A stretch of DNA of 64,000 bases from Burkholderia ambifaria (GTDB taxonomy: Bacteria; Pseudomonadota; Gammaproteobacteria; Burkholderiales; Burkholderiaceae): positions 32,514-96,513 of the forward strand of contig NZ_LKPJ01000029.1 of NCBI RefSeq assembly GCF_001443045.1, written 5' to 3'. How positions within the stretch are numbered: the stretch's first letter is position 1; every line of letters starts with the position of its first letter. The notes below the pieces were generated by a model that saw nothing but the letters and a program-made list of their open reading frames with translations, was not told where the DNA came from and ran no database searches. A program made the translations under genes and the position numbers. Positions 44,000-53,448 of this stretch are shown piece after piece.

Positions 44000-44263
44000 C
44001 TACGCACGTCCCGATGTCGGAATCGACGAAATCAGCGCAGCGCCACACGATGTCTTGTGACCGTCAAAAGCAACCGCGCGACCATCAATACGCACGTTTT
44101 CGTCGCCCTCCACGATTTCGCAGTGATCGTGACCAGACACGGGGCAAGTGCAACGGTCCCCGACACATGCAACGGCTCGTCCCATCACCGTTGAATTCTC
44201 GCGGCCAGTTTGAACACGCCCACCATGCGAAGTCGAGTCACCGACACGTATTACACCCCGCAT
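44000..44263 (-). CDS. PAAR-domain T6SS spike tip
   Basis: An 87-residue PAAR protein: VIRVGDSTSHGGRV at the N-terminus, GRAVACVGDRCTCPVSGHDHCEIVEG centrally and GRAVAFDGHKTSCGAALI at the C-terminus, with His and Cys placed to bind the zinc at the tip. It caps the VgrG trimer. GGGAGG lies before ATG 44263. It is the last gene of the vgrG-tle3-tla3-PAAR unit (18 nt after tla3). No effector domain is fused. Confidence 0.92.
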   Translation of the reverse strand: MRGVIRVGDSTSHGGRVQTGRENSTVMGRAVACVGDRCTCPVSGHDHCEIVEGDENVRIDGRAVAFDGHKTSCGAALISSIPTSGRA

Positions 44264-44281
44264 ACACGCCTCCCAAACTGG

Positions 44282-45964
44282 TTAACGCGGCATCCGATAT
44301 CGGAACGGATTCGGGCCGCGATGCTCCGAATTCTTGGCCTTGCTTACCTCGTCCGGGGGACTAACCATCACTATGCTCGCTCGACCATCGTCCATCAGGT
44401 TGATCGTCGCACTACTTCCGCCTTCCTCATAGTTCGCGATAGTCGCGAGCGACAATTGGACGAGCGCCGAGCTAACGCCAGTATTGCCGATGCGTCGACC
44501 GACATCGTAGCCCTCCTTGACGTTACCGAGGTCGATACCTTCCGTGTTCCCGTGCAACGCTTGCGTAAGTGGGATCGTCCACTCGCGATCTCGAGTTGTG
44601 TCATAAAACACTCGAGTGGGCTTGGCGCCATCCGGTAGCGTCGCCACTGCCTGCTTCCAGCCCTCCTGCAACTGCTTCACTTGCTCAGTTCGCTTCAACA
44701 GCTTCCCGTTGTCATCGGTCAATTTGATGTCGACAGGACGATGAAGGTAGCCCAACAGAGGCGCCTCATCGAACTCCTCGACTTGCCAGTTGGCCCAGCG
44801 AACCGGTAGATACGGACTTGACTGGAATTCTCCTGGCCCCTTGTTGGTCACCTCTTTCCACAACTCGGGCAATTTCGATATCCACCAGTCGGAGCGCATT
44901 GTCGGAGGGCCATAAAAGTGCCCGCCAGCTTCAGCCTCTACCTTATCGGAAAAAGCACTATCCTCCTTCCAGTAGAAGTTCCACAGCTTGACGACGTCGT
45001 ATTGCGTCTTTGTGTTATCGATATCACCCGGCATGTCGACCTGATATGGGCGAACGAGTTTATTAACGCGATCCGTTCTTGCAACAAGCAATGCACTCAT
45101 GCTATCGATGACAGGTGGAATAAACGCGCCCTGCGGCTCTTTTGGTGCCCCGGGTGTATTTAGCCCCCAACGATTAACCATACCATCTTGACTCATCACC
45201 AGCACAGCCGGAACATCAGGATGCTCGTCGAAAAATTTAAAAAGCTTGTCGATAGCGGGTGCTGCGCTGCTGGCATTGGCGTCATCCAACCAAAGAAATT
45301 GAGTAACGCCAAGCCCGGCCTTTTGGCGCACATCGGAAATTTCATATGCCGCTCGATAGTGGCTATCAGCCCCTTTGGGCGGTCCATAAATAATTACAGG
45401 AATTGGCCAGTGATCAACAGCTTCGCCAGCGGCATATTTAAATGAGGCACCAGCAGCCACTTCTGCAAAGGTCCTACGCTCATCCGGATTTTCCCCGTAA
45501 TCCTTCGGATCGGAGGAGAGAACCGTCTCGTAATTATTCGATTTTGTGACAATTTGCTTCCAGATCGTGTCTTGGTGTCGCCCCGTTACCGCCAACCCAA
45601 CCGCACGAATCTCCAATGCGTATTTAGCCCCTGTCCCTGCCAAAATTTTAGCGTTCTCGGAGTTCGTCTGTGGCGTGGTCACTTCAACTGCGGTCGCAAC
45701 AGGTTGCACCGCTGCTGCCCGACCTTCGCCATGCGACGCTCGCCAGATCCACTGCCCAGCATATGCAGCGGCAACCAAGCCTACAATTACCAAAAAACCG
45801 TTGCGTATCGTACTGCCCATATGCGGATCCTCGATGCCAGTGTTTTCCCAGTAGTGATATGACCGCACCAGCGTAACAGCCGTCCAAGCCAACGCCAGCG
45901 CGATAAGTATCAACACGTACCCGCGCAACCGGGGGCGCGACAAAGGTGACAAGCTTACATTCAT
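44282..45964 (-). CDS. Tla3-like T6SS lipase adaptor (DUF2875)
   Basis: A 560-residue protein with two membrane helices near the N-terminus (about 14-33 and 54-74), then a large soluble region of the DUF2875 family. In Pseudomonas aeruginosa the DUF2875 protein Tla3 is the adaptor that loads phospholipase Tle3 onto VgrG2b. Here the gene overlaps the tle3-like gene by ATGA, so the two are coupled. The membrane anchors raise the possibility that it also holds the toxin or protects the producer. Family assignment is from memory of the domain, not a search. Confidence 0.75.
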   Translation of the reverse strand: MNVSLSPLSRPRLRGYVLILIALALAWTAVTLVRSYHYWENTGIEDPHMGSTIRNGFLVIVGLVAAAYAGQWIWRASHGEGRAAAVQPVATAVEVTTPQTNSENAKILAGTGAKYALEIRAVGLAVTGRHQDTIWKQIVTKSNNYETVLSSDPKDYGENPDERRTFAEVAAGASFKYAAGEAVDHWPIPVIIYGPPKGADSHYRAAYEISDVRQKAGLGVTQFLWLDDANASSAAPAIDKLFKFFDEHPDVPAVLVMSQDGMVNRWGLNTPGAPKEPQGAFIPPVIDSMSALLVARTDRVNKLVRPYQVDMPGDIDNTKTQYDVVKLWNFYWKEDSAFSDKVEAEAGGHFYGPPTMRSDWWISKLPELWKEVTNKGPGEFQSSPYLPVRWANWQVEEFDEAPLLGYLHRPVDIKLTDDNGKLLKRTEQVKQLQEGWKQAVATLPDGAKPTRVFYDTTRDREWTIPLTQALHGNTEGIDLGNVKEGYDVGRRIGNTGVSSALVQLSLATIANYEEGGSSATINLMDDGRASIVMVSPPDEVSKAKNSEHRGPNPFRYRMPR

Positions 45965-48045
45965 TGGCGTTTCTCGCGTTGAGCAAATGTCTCCCCGTCC
46001 ACCATCTTTGGTGGTGTTTTGGGAACAATGTCGGACGGAAACTCTCCTCGAGAATAATACTTAGAACTTTTCTCAATTATTCCCTGAGACGAACCAAGCA
46101 GATTTCCATAACACTTGTTATTCTGCACTTCTTTAAGTTTTGTTGAATCCAATTTCCAGTCAGCGATCGCCACCAACAGCTTTCTCATATCCGGATCATC
46201 GAGACTACGTGCTTGACCAATCGCAACATCCATAGCCGCAACACGTCGCATGTTGTTCGAATCCCGATAAATCGCGGAATGGTATGAATTATCGTCCCAT
46301 TTACTACTATCCGTTTCCAGTCGCGCGCGCGTCTCATTGGGCGACTCCTCACGCTCCCAATGTATTCCATACCCGTCAGCCGCGCGAACAACATTGGTTT
46401 GATCCTCGGGGTCCGCAATCTTGCTGTTATACCATTCCATAATCGCCGGACTGCCTTGCTTACGTACATCTTCGGGCAAACCACTCAAGGGAATGAACTT
46501 CACCTTAGCCTTGGGATTTCCGAGAAGAGTGTCACGTGACACGTAGTCCGGCTTATCCTTACCCGCCTTGCGCTCTGTGCCGCGAATTGCTTCATCACCG
46601 TAGAGATTCGGCTGATACGGGGGAAACAGCTCGTCTGCGTTGATCAAGCGCTTCTCAAACTTGTGGTCGTCCCCGAGGTATTGCCCGTCATAGTATTCGG
46701 GCTTTTTCCCGACAAAACGAGGCCGACCGTATAAATCGGTAGGGACCTTCGACCAGAGTCGCTGGTAGAACCGATGCGCCTTCAGCACGTCCATGGCCTT
46801 TAGCGTCGTCGTAGATTTCATCGGCATTCCCAAAACCTTGCGTGTGCCCTGCCACACTTCATCAACAGTATCAGGCACGCCATGTGTACCAATACCCTTG
46901 ACCGTGACGAGATCCACCGTGGTGTCCTCAGTGCAGAAGTACAAGTACACTTTTCCTCGGTTGTCCCGTTCCGTGAACGGATAGGCCTTGCCATCCTTGT
47001 CTTTTCGGCTTGCCTGCACGGGACTCCATCCGCGTCCGGTGCGCCCCTGATGATCTGGGTTGTCGTCCTTGCAGATGAGTTGCGATAGCGGCGGCTCCGA
47101 GTGAGGATGTGCAGTGATCGCCTGGACAATGTTGACGAGAGTATTGAGCTTGCCGCGAAGCGTATAAGGCGTCGCACTCGGTTGAGCAATCTGCGCCATC
47201 GCGGGCTCGGTCAGGCTGTACGGACTGTCGGCCAAGATCACGCAATCAGCGCATCGCGACCCGTCCTCTTTACTCTCCGAAAGCATCGCCTGCGCAAGCA
47301 GCGTAATAACGGTTCCTTGACTGTGCGCCATTACCGTCACCGTTTCGTTCGGGTCAACTCGCCTGATCTCGCGAATCAACATTGCGAGACGTACCGCTGC
47401 CAGAACGTAGTAGTGCCGCTTCGGGCTTGACGAACTGTACTGGAAGTCGCTCATGAACAGACCGGCGCCCCAGTTGGCAGCGTTGTCCATCCAGCCAGCA
47501 TCGTACATTGCCGGAATATTCGTGGTGGCATTGTTGAACATACCGCCACCCTTGGAAAACTTCTTGCCCAAACGGTTGCCGTTGCCGTCCTGGTACTGAC
47601 CACGAAACGTCGACGGGTTTTTTTCTCCGCCTTTGATCTCGCCGTCCGACGCTCGATATCCCCAATAAAACGGGATAAACATACTATGAGTCGTGCCCTG
47701 GCCTTCAGTAACCTCGGTTCGCTGATAAAGATAGGTGTCCGGATCGTACTTGATGTCCTTCCACTGATCAAAGTTGGGATTGTCACTCTTATACTTCACG
47801 GCCTTATTAAAGAGAGCACCGTACACACCCGGCTTCAGGTCGCTGCGACTGAGGCGTTCGTTCAACCCTTCGCACAACCCCTGCTCGATGTGATCATAGT
47901 TGGCGCCGGGATCATTAACGCCATGCAGGAAAATTACAACGCCTGGCCGATCGGCCGGAATTTGGACGTTTCGCGGGCCGGGACGATTGGACATCGTGAC
48001 AGCCATGCCCTGCGTAACAACAGTCGGTTGCGAGGTATTGGTCAT
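45961..48045 (-). CDS. Tle3-type T6SS phospholipase effector
   Basis: A 694-residue alpha/beta-hydrolase toxin. The oxyanion segment VVIFLHGVNDPGANY (residues 36-50) and the nucleophile elbow MAHSQGT with Ser242 (A-H-S-Q-G rather than G-x-S-x-G) are evident; Asp in ILADSPYS and His in GIGTHGVPD are candidate triad partners. A DUF3274-type C-terminal half follows. Tle3 enzymes degrade phospholipids in the target periplasm. Sits 13 nt after vgrG and overlaps tla3. There is no signal peptide, as expected for T6SS cargo. Confidence 0.85.
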   Translation of the reverse strand: MTNTSQPTVVTQGMAVTMSNRPGPRNVQIPADRPGVVIFLHGVNDPGANYDHIEQGLCEGLNERLSRSDLKPGVYGALFNKAVKYKSDNPNFDQWKDIKYDPDTYLYQRTEVTEGQGTTHSMFIPFYWGYRASDGEIKGGEKNPSTFRGQYQDGNGNRLGKKFSKGGGMFNNATTNIPAMYDAGWMDNAANWGAGLFMSDFQYSSSSPKRHYYVLAAVRLAMLIREIRRVDPNETVTVMAHSQGTVITLLAQAMLSESKEDGSRCADCVILADSPYSLTEPAMAQIAQPSATPYTLRGKLNTLVNIVQAITAHPHSEPPLSQLICKDDNPDHQGRTGRGWSPVQASRKDKDGKAYPFTERDNRGKVYLYFCTEDTTVDLVTVKGIGTHGVPDTVDEVWQGTRKVLGMPMKSTTTLKAMDVLKAHRFYQRLWSKVPTDLYGRPRFVGKKPEYYDGQYLGDDHKFEKRLINADELFPPYQPNLYGDEAIRGTERKAGKDKPDYVSRDTLLGNPKAKVKFIPLSGLPEDVRKQGSPAIMEWYNSKIADPEDQTNVVRAADGYGIHWEREESPNETRARLETDSSKWDDNSYHSAIYRDSNNMRRVAAMDVAIGQARSLDDPDMRKLLVAIADWKLDSTKLKEVQNNKCYGNLLGSSQGIIEKSSKYYSRGEFPSDIVPKTPPKMVDGETFAQREKRQ

Positions 48046-48058
48046 CGTCGTAGCTAGC

Positions 48059-50845
48059 TCAAGCGAGCGGATTTTTCAGGATATCGATCTTGACGATCCG
48101 CATCGCATCGTCCGATACGAGATCTGTCAATCCATCGGGACCACTCTTGCCTTCTACGACGCGCCCATCATCCAGCGTCATTCGATATGCGCGGTTCGCG
48201 GCAACCGGCGTGTCGCCGTCCTGCCCAGGAAAATGCAATCGGAAGCGCTGATCGGTCGGTTGGTTCGCAAAGGAAGTCTTCGAGGCTTGTTGCGTCGATG
48301 GTCCGCCCCATTGATGCGAAGCTGACAGCAGCTTGATATCGCCGTTCGTGCCGAGCGTCACACCATCGCCGATCTTGATATAGCTGCCGTCCTCAGCGAC
48401 TAGCCGAATCGTTGGCGCAGTCACCAACACCTCGTTTTCGTTTGTCGCGATCTTAACCCCCTTCTGCGCATTCGCCGTTAGCGAATCAGCCTGAGCCTGC
48501 AGCAACATCGGGCCTTCGCCCGCGACGGCTTGCACACCGGTGCCACGCGCAAATAACTGCATGCCCTGACCTGCAGTTGCGTTAAAACGCTGGCCGCTCA
48601 TCAACTGGAGATGCTGCTGCGCCACCTGGTCGATGTTCTCACCCGCGTAGGTAACATGCGTCTTTGGAGTGACATTGACCGACCCGGCCTGCGCGCCTAA
48701 CGCCATCAGGGCCTGCGAAGTTGCTGCCGGCCCAGATCCGGATTCCGACGTACCGCTGCTTGGTGCCCAGCTCTTGAAAGCTTGCGCAACAGCGGCCTGA
48801 CCTGCCGTATCAGCAGTTTGGCCGCCGTGCTGCCCGGCGTAATCACCGAGCGACTTAAATAGCTCAGTACATTCACCAAGCAGTTGAAGTAATTCGTCGC
48901 GGTCGAGTTGCCCACCGCTCGCCTGCGACCGCGCATAGGTCGTCAGTAGAATGCCTTGCGCCGCCCGCAAGGCGGCCGCTGCATCAGTGCGAAGCTCCGC
49001 ACCTTCGCCACGATCCTGCCCCACGCCGTTGTCGCGCGGCTGGGTCAGGTAGCCAAGATTCAATTGGGTATGGGCATGCTCACTCGCCAACTGGCTGGAA
49101 ATTTGCCCCGGCGTATCGTCCAGCCTGAGTTGGTTATACCGCTTGCCCTTAATTTCCTTTGTCTTGATCCCGGACACATAGCGGTTGCCTGGCAACGAGC
49201 CGGTATGGGTAAATGTAGCCGGCTGATTCACGCCGTTCCCCAGCACCGAAATGATCACCAACCGGTCGGGATCGCCTCCGATGCTGCCCAGCAAAACCTC
49301 CATCCCGGCGCGAGGCAGGAACGAAGCCCCGAACTGTGTTCCCGCCAGGCTCGATGCGACACGGATCGGAGCACTGTCACCAACGTTGTCGTTGGTGCCA
49401 GCGCCTTGCGCGTGGGTATGATCCGCCGGATCGAGCCCTTGGATCCGCACGTAAACCCGGCCGAGTTCGTCGCAGACGACTTCCTCGCCATCACGCGTCA
49501 CAATCACACCGGTCAGCAGGTGAACAGGCGGTAAATCGATTTTCGGATCGTAAGCCGGTGTAAGCGGCACACCACGGCGCACGCAGGTGAATGTATTTTC
49601 GTAACGCGTGTCCGCATCTTCCGCCGACGCAGACGGCCGCGGACGTGATTGGAACGCAAGATTGTGGCTTGCGGCGAACAGCGCCTGCACGCGCTCGGTC
49701 AACCCCTTCGGAAGATTGTTCCAGACGTTGTGATCGATCGATGTGAGGACGAACTGCCTCTTGTCGGTCGACTGCATGTCCCACTCTGGATCGCCCGCCA
49801 GGGTAATCCATGCGCCAACGGCAAGATCGCGTACGCCGCTTGCTCCGTCGTACTGCTCAGCCTCGAACTGATGCGCCAGCATCCGCGCACGCGTGAGCCG
49901 TTCATGATCGTCCCACGAGTCACCCGCATGCGGGACGTCGATCGCCACGTCGGTCAAGAGCTTCGCAAGGTCATTGCCGGCCTCGCCCTGATCAACGCCG
50001 CCCGCCACTGTCGATTCGTCGATTCGAGCCTTCTTGTAGTCCCACGACGGGCGGCTGATCATACCCGGCACCAGTCGCGCATGCAGCGCAAACAACGTGA
50101 CCGTATCGCGCTCCTCCGTGCCGGCGTCACGGGGATGCAGGCGAACCGTACCAGCCGGCGCTTCAGATAGCGACCCAGGATCATCGCAACACACCAGCGT
50201 ATGTGTTGGTGTGTCGTCATGGGTAGTGCGCTCGCTCTGAGCCGCCCCGGCTTTGGCGAAAACCGTGATCCCTTCGCGACGCAGCAGGCGACGTACGAAT
50301 TTCGCGTCTGATTCGTTTACCTGTCGAGTCAATTCGCGAGCCGGATAGCGGTCGCGGCTCAGACTGGACAGATCGAACTCAAACGCACGAGCCAGAGCAG
50401 GACTGCGCTGCCGCCATTCGTTGAACAGCGTACCCAGGATGTCAACAACGCTCAGCTTGCGAAACACTCGAGAATTGATGCGCTTGTCCATCAAAGACAG
50501 AGCGTCGCAGACTGTGAGCTGGTACACGCGGAGTTCGCCGTCGCTCTGACCAATCTGTACGTCCTGGACGATCGCGTTGATCAAATGAAGCTGACCACGG
50601 TCGGTGACAAGCCGCACCGAGATAGGCACGCCAATGAACAGCTTCGGTGAAAGATCATGGCGAGCTGACACGCAGGTGAGGTGTCCGTGGATGCCGGCCA
50701 TTAACCCCTCGCGAACGTTTGCGTGCTGAAGCGCAAGCAAATGCCCCAAGGTACTTTGCAACCGACCAAAGTTCAGCGCTACAGGACGCCTATTCCAGTC
50801 AACCGCCCCCGCGGCAAAGCTACTTATTGTTTCAGATAGTGACAC
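48059..50845 (-). CDS. vgrG: VgrG spike protein of the type VI secretion system
   Basis: A 928-residue needle protein: gp27-like part to about residue 400 (including ELTRQVNESDAKFVRRLLRREG), gp5 OB-fold (ASSLAGTQFGASFLPRAGMEVLLGS and GDPDRLVIISVLGNG), then the DUF2345 repeat-rich beta-prism (LLQAQADSLTANAQKGVKIATNE). The final 60 residues (after QWGGPSTQQ) form an extra beta domain that probably receives the cargo. First gene of the effector unit. The genes for the T6SS sheath and baseplate are elsewhere in the genome, if present. Confidence 0.95.
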   Translation of the reverse strand: MSLSETISSFAAGAVDWNRRPVALNFGRLQSTLGHLLALQHANVREGLMAGIHGHLTCVSARHDLSPKLFIGVPISVRLVTDRGQLHLINAIVQDVQIGQSDGELRVYQLTVCDALSLMDKRINSRVFRKLSVVDILGTLFNEWRQRSPALARAFEFDLSSLSRDRYPARELTRQVNESDAKFVRRLLRREGITVFAKAGAAQSERTTHDDTPTHTLVCCDDPGSLSEAPAGTVRLHPRDAGTEERDTVTLFALHARLVPGMISRPSWDYKKARIDESTVAGGVDQGEAGNDLAKLLTDVAIDVPHAGDSWDDHERLTRARMLAHQFEAEQYDGASGVRDLAVGAWITLAGDPEWDMQSTDKRQFVLTSIDHNVWNNLPKGLTERVQALFAASHNLAFQSRPRPSASAEDADTRYENTFTCVRRGVPLTPAYDPKIDLPPVHLLTGVIVTRDGEEVVCDELGRVYVRIQGLDPADHTHAQGAGTNDNVGDSAPIRVASSLAGTQFGASFLPRAGMEVLLGSIGGDPDRLVIISVLGNGVNQPATFTHTGSLPGNRYVSGIKTKEIKGKRYNQLRLDDTPGQISSQLASEHAHTQLNLGYLTQPRDNGVGQDRGEGAELRTDAAAALRAAQGILLTTYARSQASGGQLDRDELLQLLGECTELFKSLGDYAGQHGGQTADTAGQAAVAQAFKSWAPSSGTSESGSGPAATSQALMALGAQAGSVNVTPKTHVTYAGENIDQVAQQHLQLMSGQRFNATAGQGMQLFARGTGVQAVAGEGPMLLQAQADSLTANAQKGVKIATNENEVLVTAPTIRLVAEDGSYIKIGDGVTLGTNGDIKLLSASHQWGGPSTQQASKTSFANQPTDQRFRLHFPGQDGDTPVAANRAYRMTLDDGRVVEGKSGPDGLTDLVSDDAMRIVKIDILKNPLA

Positions 50846-51486
50846 AGCCGCCCTCTCGATTTTTTTTCGATTTTGTATTGGTTTAGGCGATCAACCCATA
50901 TACCGGGACGAGCGAATCACCATTTCGTACATTACAGAATACCAAATCTACAGACGAGAGCAGGAAATTGGTGCGGCGCCTACATGTACATGGGCCCCAT
51001 TTAACCAAAATTGACAGGCTGGCACACAAATGCACCAAACCTTTCATCACAGAAAGATTGTCAATTGCTTGGCTCATCGTGCCAGCTGAAAGCTATGCGA
51101 AGGAGAGCACCACAAGCGCGTCGCAGCGCAGAAGTTCAGTCACTTTACTGTCGACTAGGCAAAACTCTGAGGGTGCGTCATGGATGGAGTTGTTGGCTGG
51201 GGGTGACGCGCCCCTTCCATAGACATAGCTTCTTGCAAGCCGCTGTCCGTCTCTCGTGAGGTCATGTCGCTCAAAGAGGCATGCGCATCCAGCTAGTGGT
51301 CGCTGCTCCTCACCTCCAACACTACGCGCCCCGCCGCTCTCAATCAATGCTCGGCCCCATCTGTCATCAATACCATCCCCCAAGGCTGCAGGTTGGCACC
51401 ACAACCCCGTGAGTACGAAAACATCCGCACCGGCGGCCCCAAATCGTTGCAGCGATGGTCAGCTCTTCGCCTGCCATGTCGCGCCT
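50846..51486. other. Island DNA upstream of vgrG without a recognisable gene
   Basis: AT-richer sequence with stop codons in all frames; the AT-rich 50855-50890 segment (poly-T and GATTTTGTATT) is a likely promoter region for the vgrG unit. No convincing protein, repeat or RNA was seen. Confidence 0.5.
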
Positions 51487-51945
51487 CTACAAGTCTTCGC
51501 TATCCGGGCTGATCGGAAATCCGAGGAAGCCCTGAACCCCTTGCCTCGGCTTAGTCGCTTCTCTCATGCTATTCCCTTGGGATCGGGGTCGTTTCGAGTC
51601 AATACTGGTCATACCGCTTTGCGACGACTTCGTGTTCGGACCTGGCACCGGTTGACACCGTTCCGCTTCCCGTCCGCTGTGCCGAGTTCGTCCTTTTCCG
51701 TCCGCGCGACGCATCGCATATCTCAAAGAATTGAGGCCCACACCAATGCCGTCTTGCGCTGCTTGTTCAACCAGTTCCGACAGCGTGTAACCCTTTTCGC
51801 GCGCTGCGCTGATTTGCTTCCGAATCGACTTGACGCCATCCCCCACCTTGACCGACTGCTCGTCTTTGGGCTTCTCCGGCAGTGCGTCAAGTCTGCGGCC
51901 GAACGCTTCCCACTGCGCTCGAGTGAAACGTCTGGATACCGACAT
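51487..51945 (-). CDS. Small basic mobile-element protein of unknown function
   Basis: A 152-residue protein; GGAG 6 nt before ATG 51945 sets this start over ATG 51960. The first 90 residues carry a pattern common on plasmids and islands: FTRAQWEAFGRRLDALPEKP, then SIRKQISAAREKGYTLSELV and GLNSLRYAMRRAD, likely a helical DNA-binding region resembling partners of partition or mobilisation ATPases. The C-terminal 60 residues are low-complexity. I do not recognise a named family. It is the only gene of its operon. Confidence 0.55.
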   Translation of the reverse strand: MSVSRRFTRAQWEAFGRRLDALPEKPKDEQSVKVGDGVKSIRKQISAAREKGYTLSELVEQAAQDGIGVGLNSLRYAMRRADGKGRTRHSGREAERCQPVPGPNTKSSQSGMTSIDSKRPRSQGNSMREATKPRQGVQGFLGFPISPDSEDL

Positions 51946-53228
51946 GACTCGCTCCGACATATACCGTTGATAGCATCTTGCGCAGGTATCAACTCAACGT
52001 CAACACTGGTTGAATGCGGTTTTCAGATTAAAGGAACGCATCAGCAACCAGAGGAATGTCTCGGTGTGCAAAATATTTTTATTTCGTCGTCCATGTCCTA
52101 TTCGACACGCACGGCAGCGCATCTGCCCTCTCATTCGCACACACGCACGTGAATCTCGGCGACCATCACACGCTTGGCACGTCACGCCCAAGGACACCGA
52201 GAACGCATTCGAGCGTAGCAGCGCGCGGACGCAACATACATCACTAGCTCCCTCCTATTGCGACGCCTTCGCGATACACCCGCCGCTGCCGTGCGTAGAT
52301 GATCGCAGCCAAGCGACCTTAGATCGGCTGCGATTCTCAGTCTGACGACACGGTGCGATTCGTCGAGCACACCATTCCGACCGTGCGATCTAACACGCCA
52401 CCGTTCACTCATCTACAGCTATCGCACTCGGGATCGATCACCTGTGCATGCCGGGCTAACTTTCTTGCGCTGCCACCTCACACAGCGACACATTGCGATG
52501 CAGAGGACGCGAGTTCTCATTGCACACGATCTGCACATCGCGCGCGCAAAACTCACGCTAGCGCCAAGAAAAATATGAAAATCGAAGTATTGCAGGATAG
52601 GCTTGTGCCGGTTTTGGGCGCCATGCACATGGAACGTTACGCTCACCATTGATAGGTCGAAGCAGTGACGCTCAATTGTCGATATGGGCAGCATGTGCGC
52701 CGCCGACTCACCATGACGGCAACTGAGAGCGTCTGGGTCCCACGTACATGTTGATTGCGCCGGTGTAGCGGTCGCTGCGGCACGAAGTCGCGCCGCATCG
52801 GCAGCGAACGGTGTGCGTGGTTCGACCGTCGACAAGTTGCTGTCAGGGAGGTGCCCCCATATTCGCCCGCCTCGGCCAGCTACATCATCACGTTGCGATC
52901 AATTGTCCTCGGTGCCGTCCGACTCCCCCGACACGGGTCCGTTAATCGCGTCGACCAGCGCCAGCACGCCCCTCTTCTCCCGACTCTTCAATTCTCTGAA
53001 GCCTGCGAGAAGTCGCTCCTCCTCATTGGCAACCTGCCGACGCCCGAACCGGCGGCGTGCCTCTTCTGTGCGTCTCAGTCGGGACCGGCAATGAATAGCA
53101 CGTCTACAGATGAGCAGATTTGGACCGCAATATGCCCGCGGCATCTTGCGGCGCGACGAGGCGGGTTTGGGCCAATGGCAGAATGTGCCGAGCATCATCC
53201 TGTCCGAGCCCCTCTACAGATCACCTCT
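51946..53228. other. Decayed island DNA
   Basis: About 1.3 kb with lower GC and no sustained coding pattern in either strand apart from a short regulator remnant at 52899-53072. Probably the relic of former island genes. Confidence 0.5.
52899..53072 (-). pseudogene. Possible C-terminal remnant of an HTH regulator
   Basis: The last about 55 residues read NEEERLLAGFRELKSREK and RGVLALVDAI, a pattern seen at the C-terminus of phage-type XRE repressors. No helix-turn-helix is present upstream. A weak call. Confidence 0.3.
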
Positions 53229-53250
53229 GGGGGTATTTTTGGGGGTATTT
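53229..53250. repeat. GGGGGTA tandem repeat at the right end of the island
   Basis: GGGGGTATTT at 53229-53238 and 53241-53250, separated by TT, matches the GGGGGTATTT-GGGGGTA pair next to the integrase at 42454-42470 in sequence and spacing (12 versus 10 bp). Likely right-hand arm sites. Confidence 0.6.
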
Positions 53251-53296
53251 CTTCAAAGATCGCCGGCTACTCCCATAACCGGCGGGCCAGCATGAA

Positions 53297-53310
53297 TTCT
53301 GTCGGGACCA
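53297..53310. other. Candidate right attachment site (attR)
   Basis: TTCTGTCGGGACCA resembles the tRNA-Arg 3' end TCCTGTCGGGGGGACCA, lacking three G. It is 46 nt right of the arm-type repeats. An imperfect match, so either a diverged site or chance. Confidence 0.4.
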
Positions 53311-53448
53311 GCATTTTCCCGAGATTCCACCCTGGCCCGGAAAACGCGCCGTCGGACCGACCACGTCGCCGACTACCCGCCGACTCCACCGAAGTCCCCT
53401 CCACCAGCCTTTCCCAACCAACGGCCACCAACCTCGCCACGCCCTCCC

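Larger units (their letters stand above)
42348..53310. mobile_element. Integrative island at tRNA-Arg(CCT) with T6SS cargo
   Basis: The stretch from the tRNA 3' end to about 53.3 kb has clearly lower GC than its flanks (near 55 % by eye) and starts with a tRNA-adjacent tyrosine integrase. Both ends carry GGGGGTA-type repeats (42454-42483 and 53229-53247), likely integrase arm sites, and at the right CTGTCGGGACCA (53299-53310) resembles the tRNA end CTGTCGGGGGGACCA. Cargo: Abi_C remnant, PAAR, Tla3-like, Tle3-like, VgrG, a small basic protein, and decayed DNA. No transfer genes are present, so it is not self-transmissible. Limits are inferred. Confidence 0.75.

Noticed and set aside
52010..52652. 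Short plus-strand frames in the decayed part of the island
   Set aside because: No ribosome sites, no hydrophobic or domain pattern, and composition of non-coding DNA.
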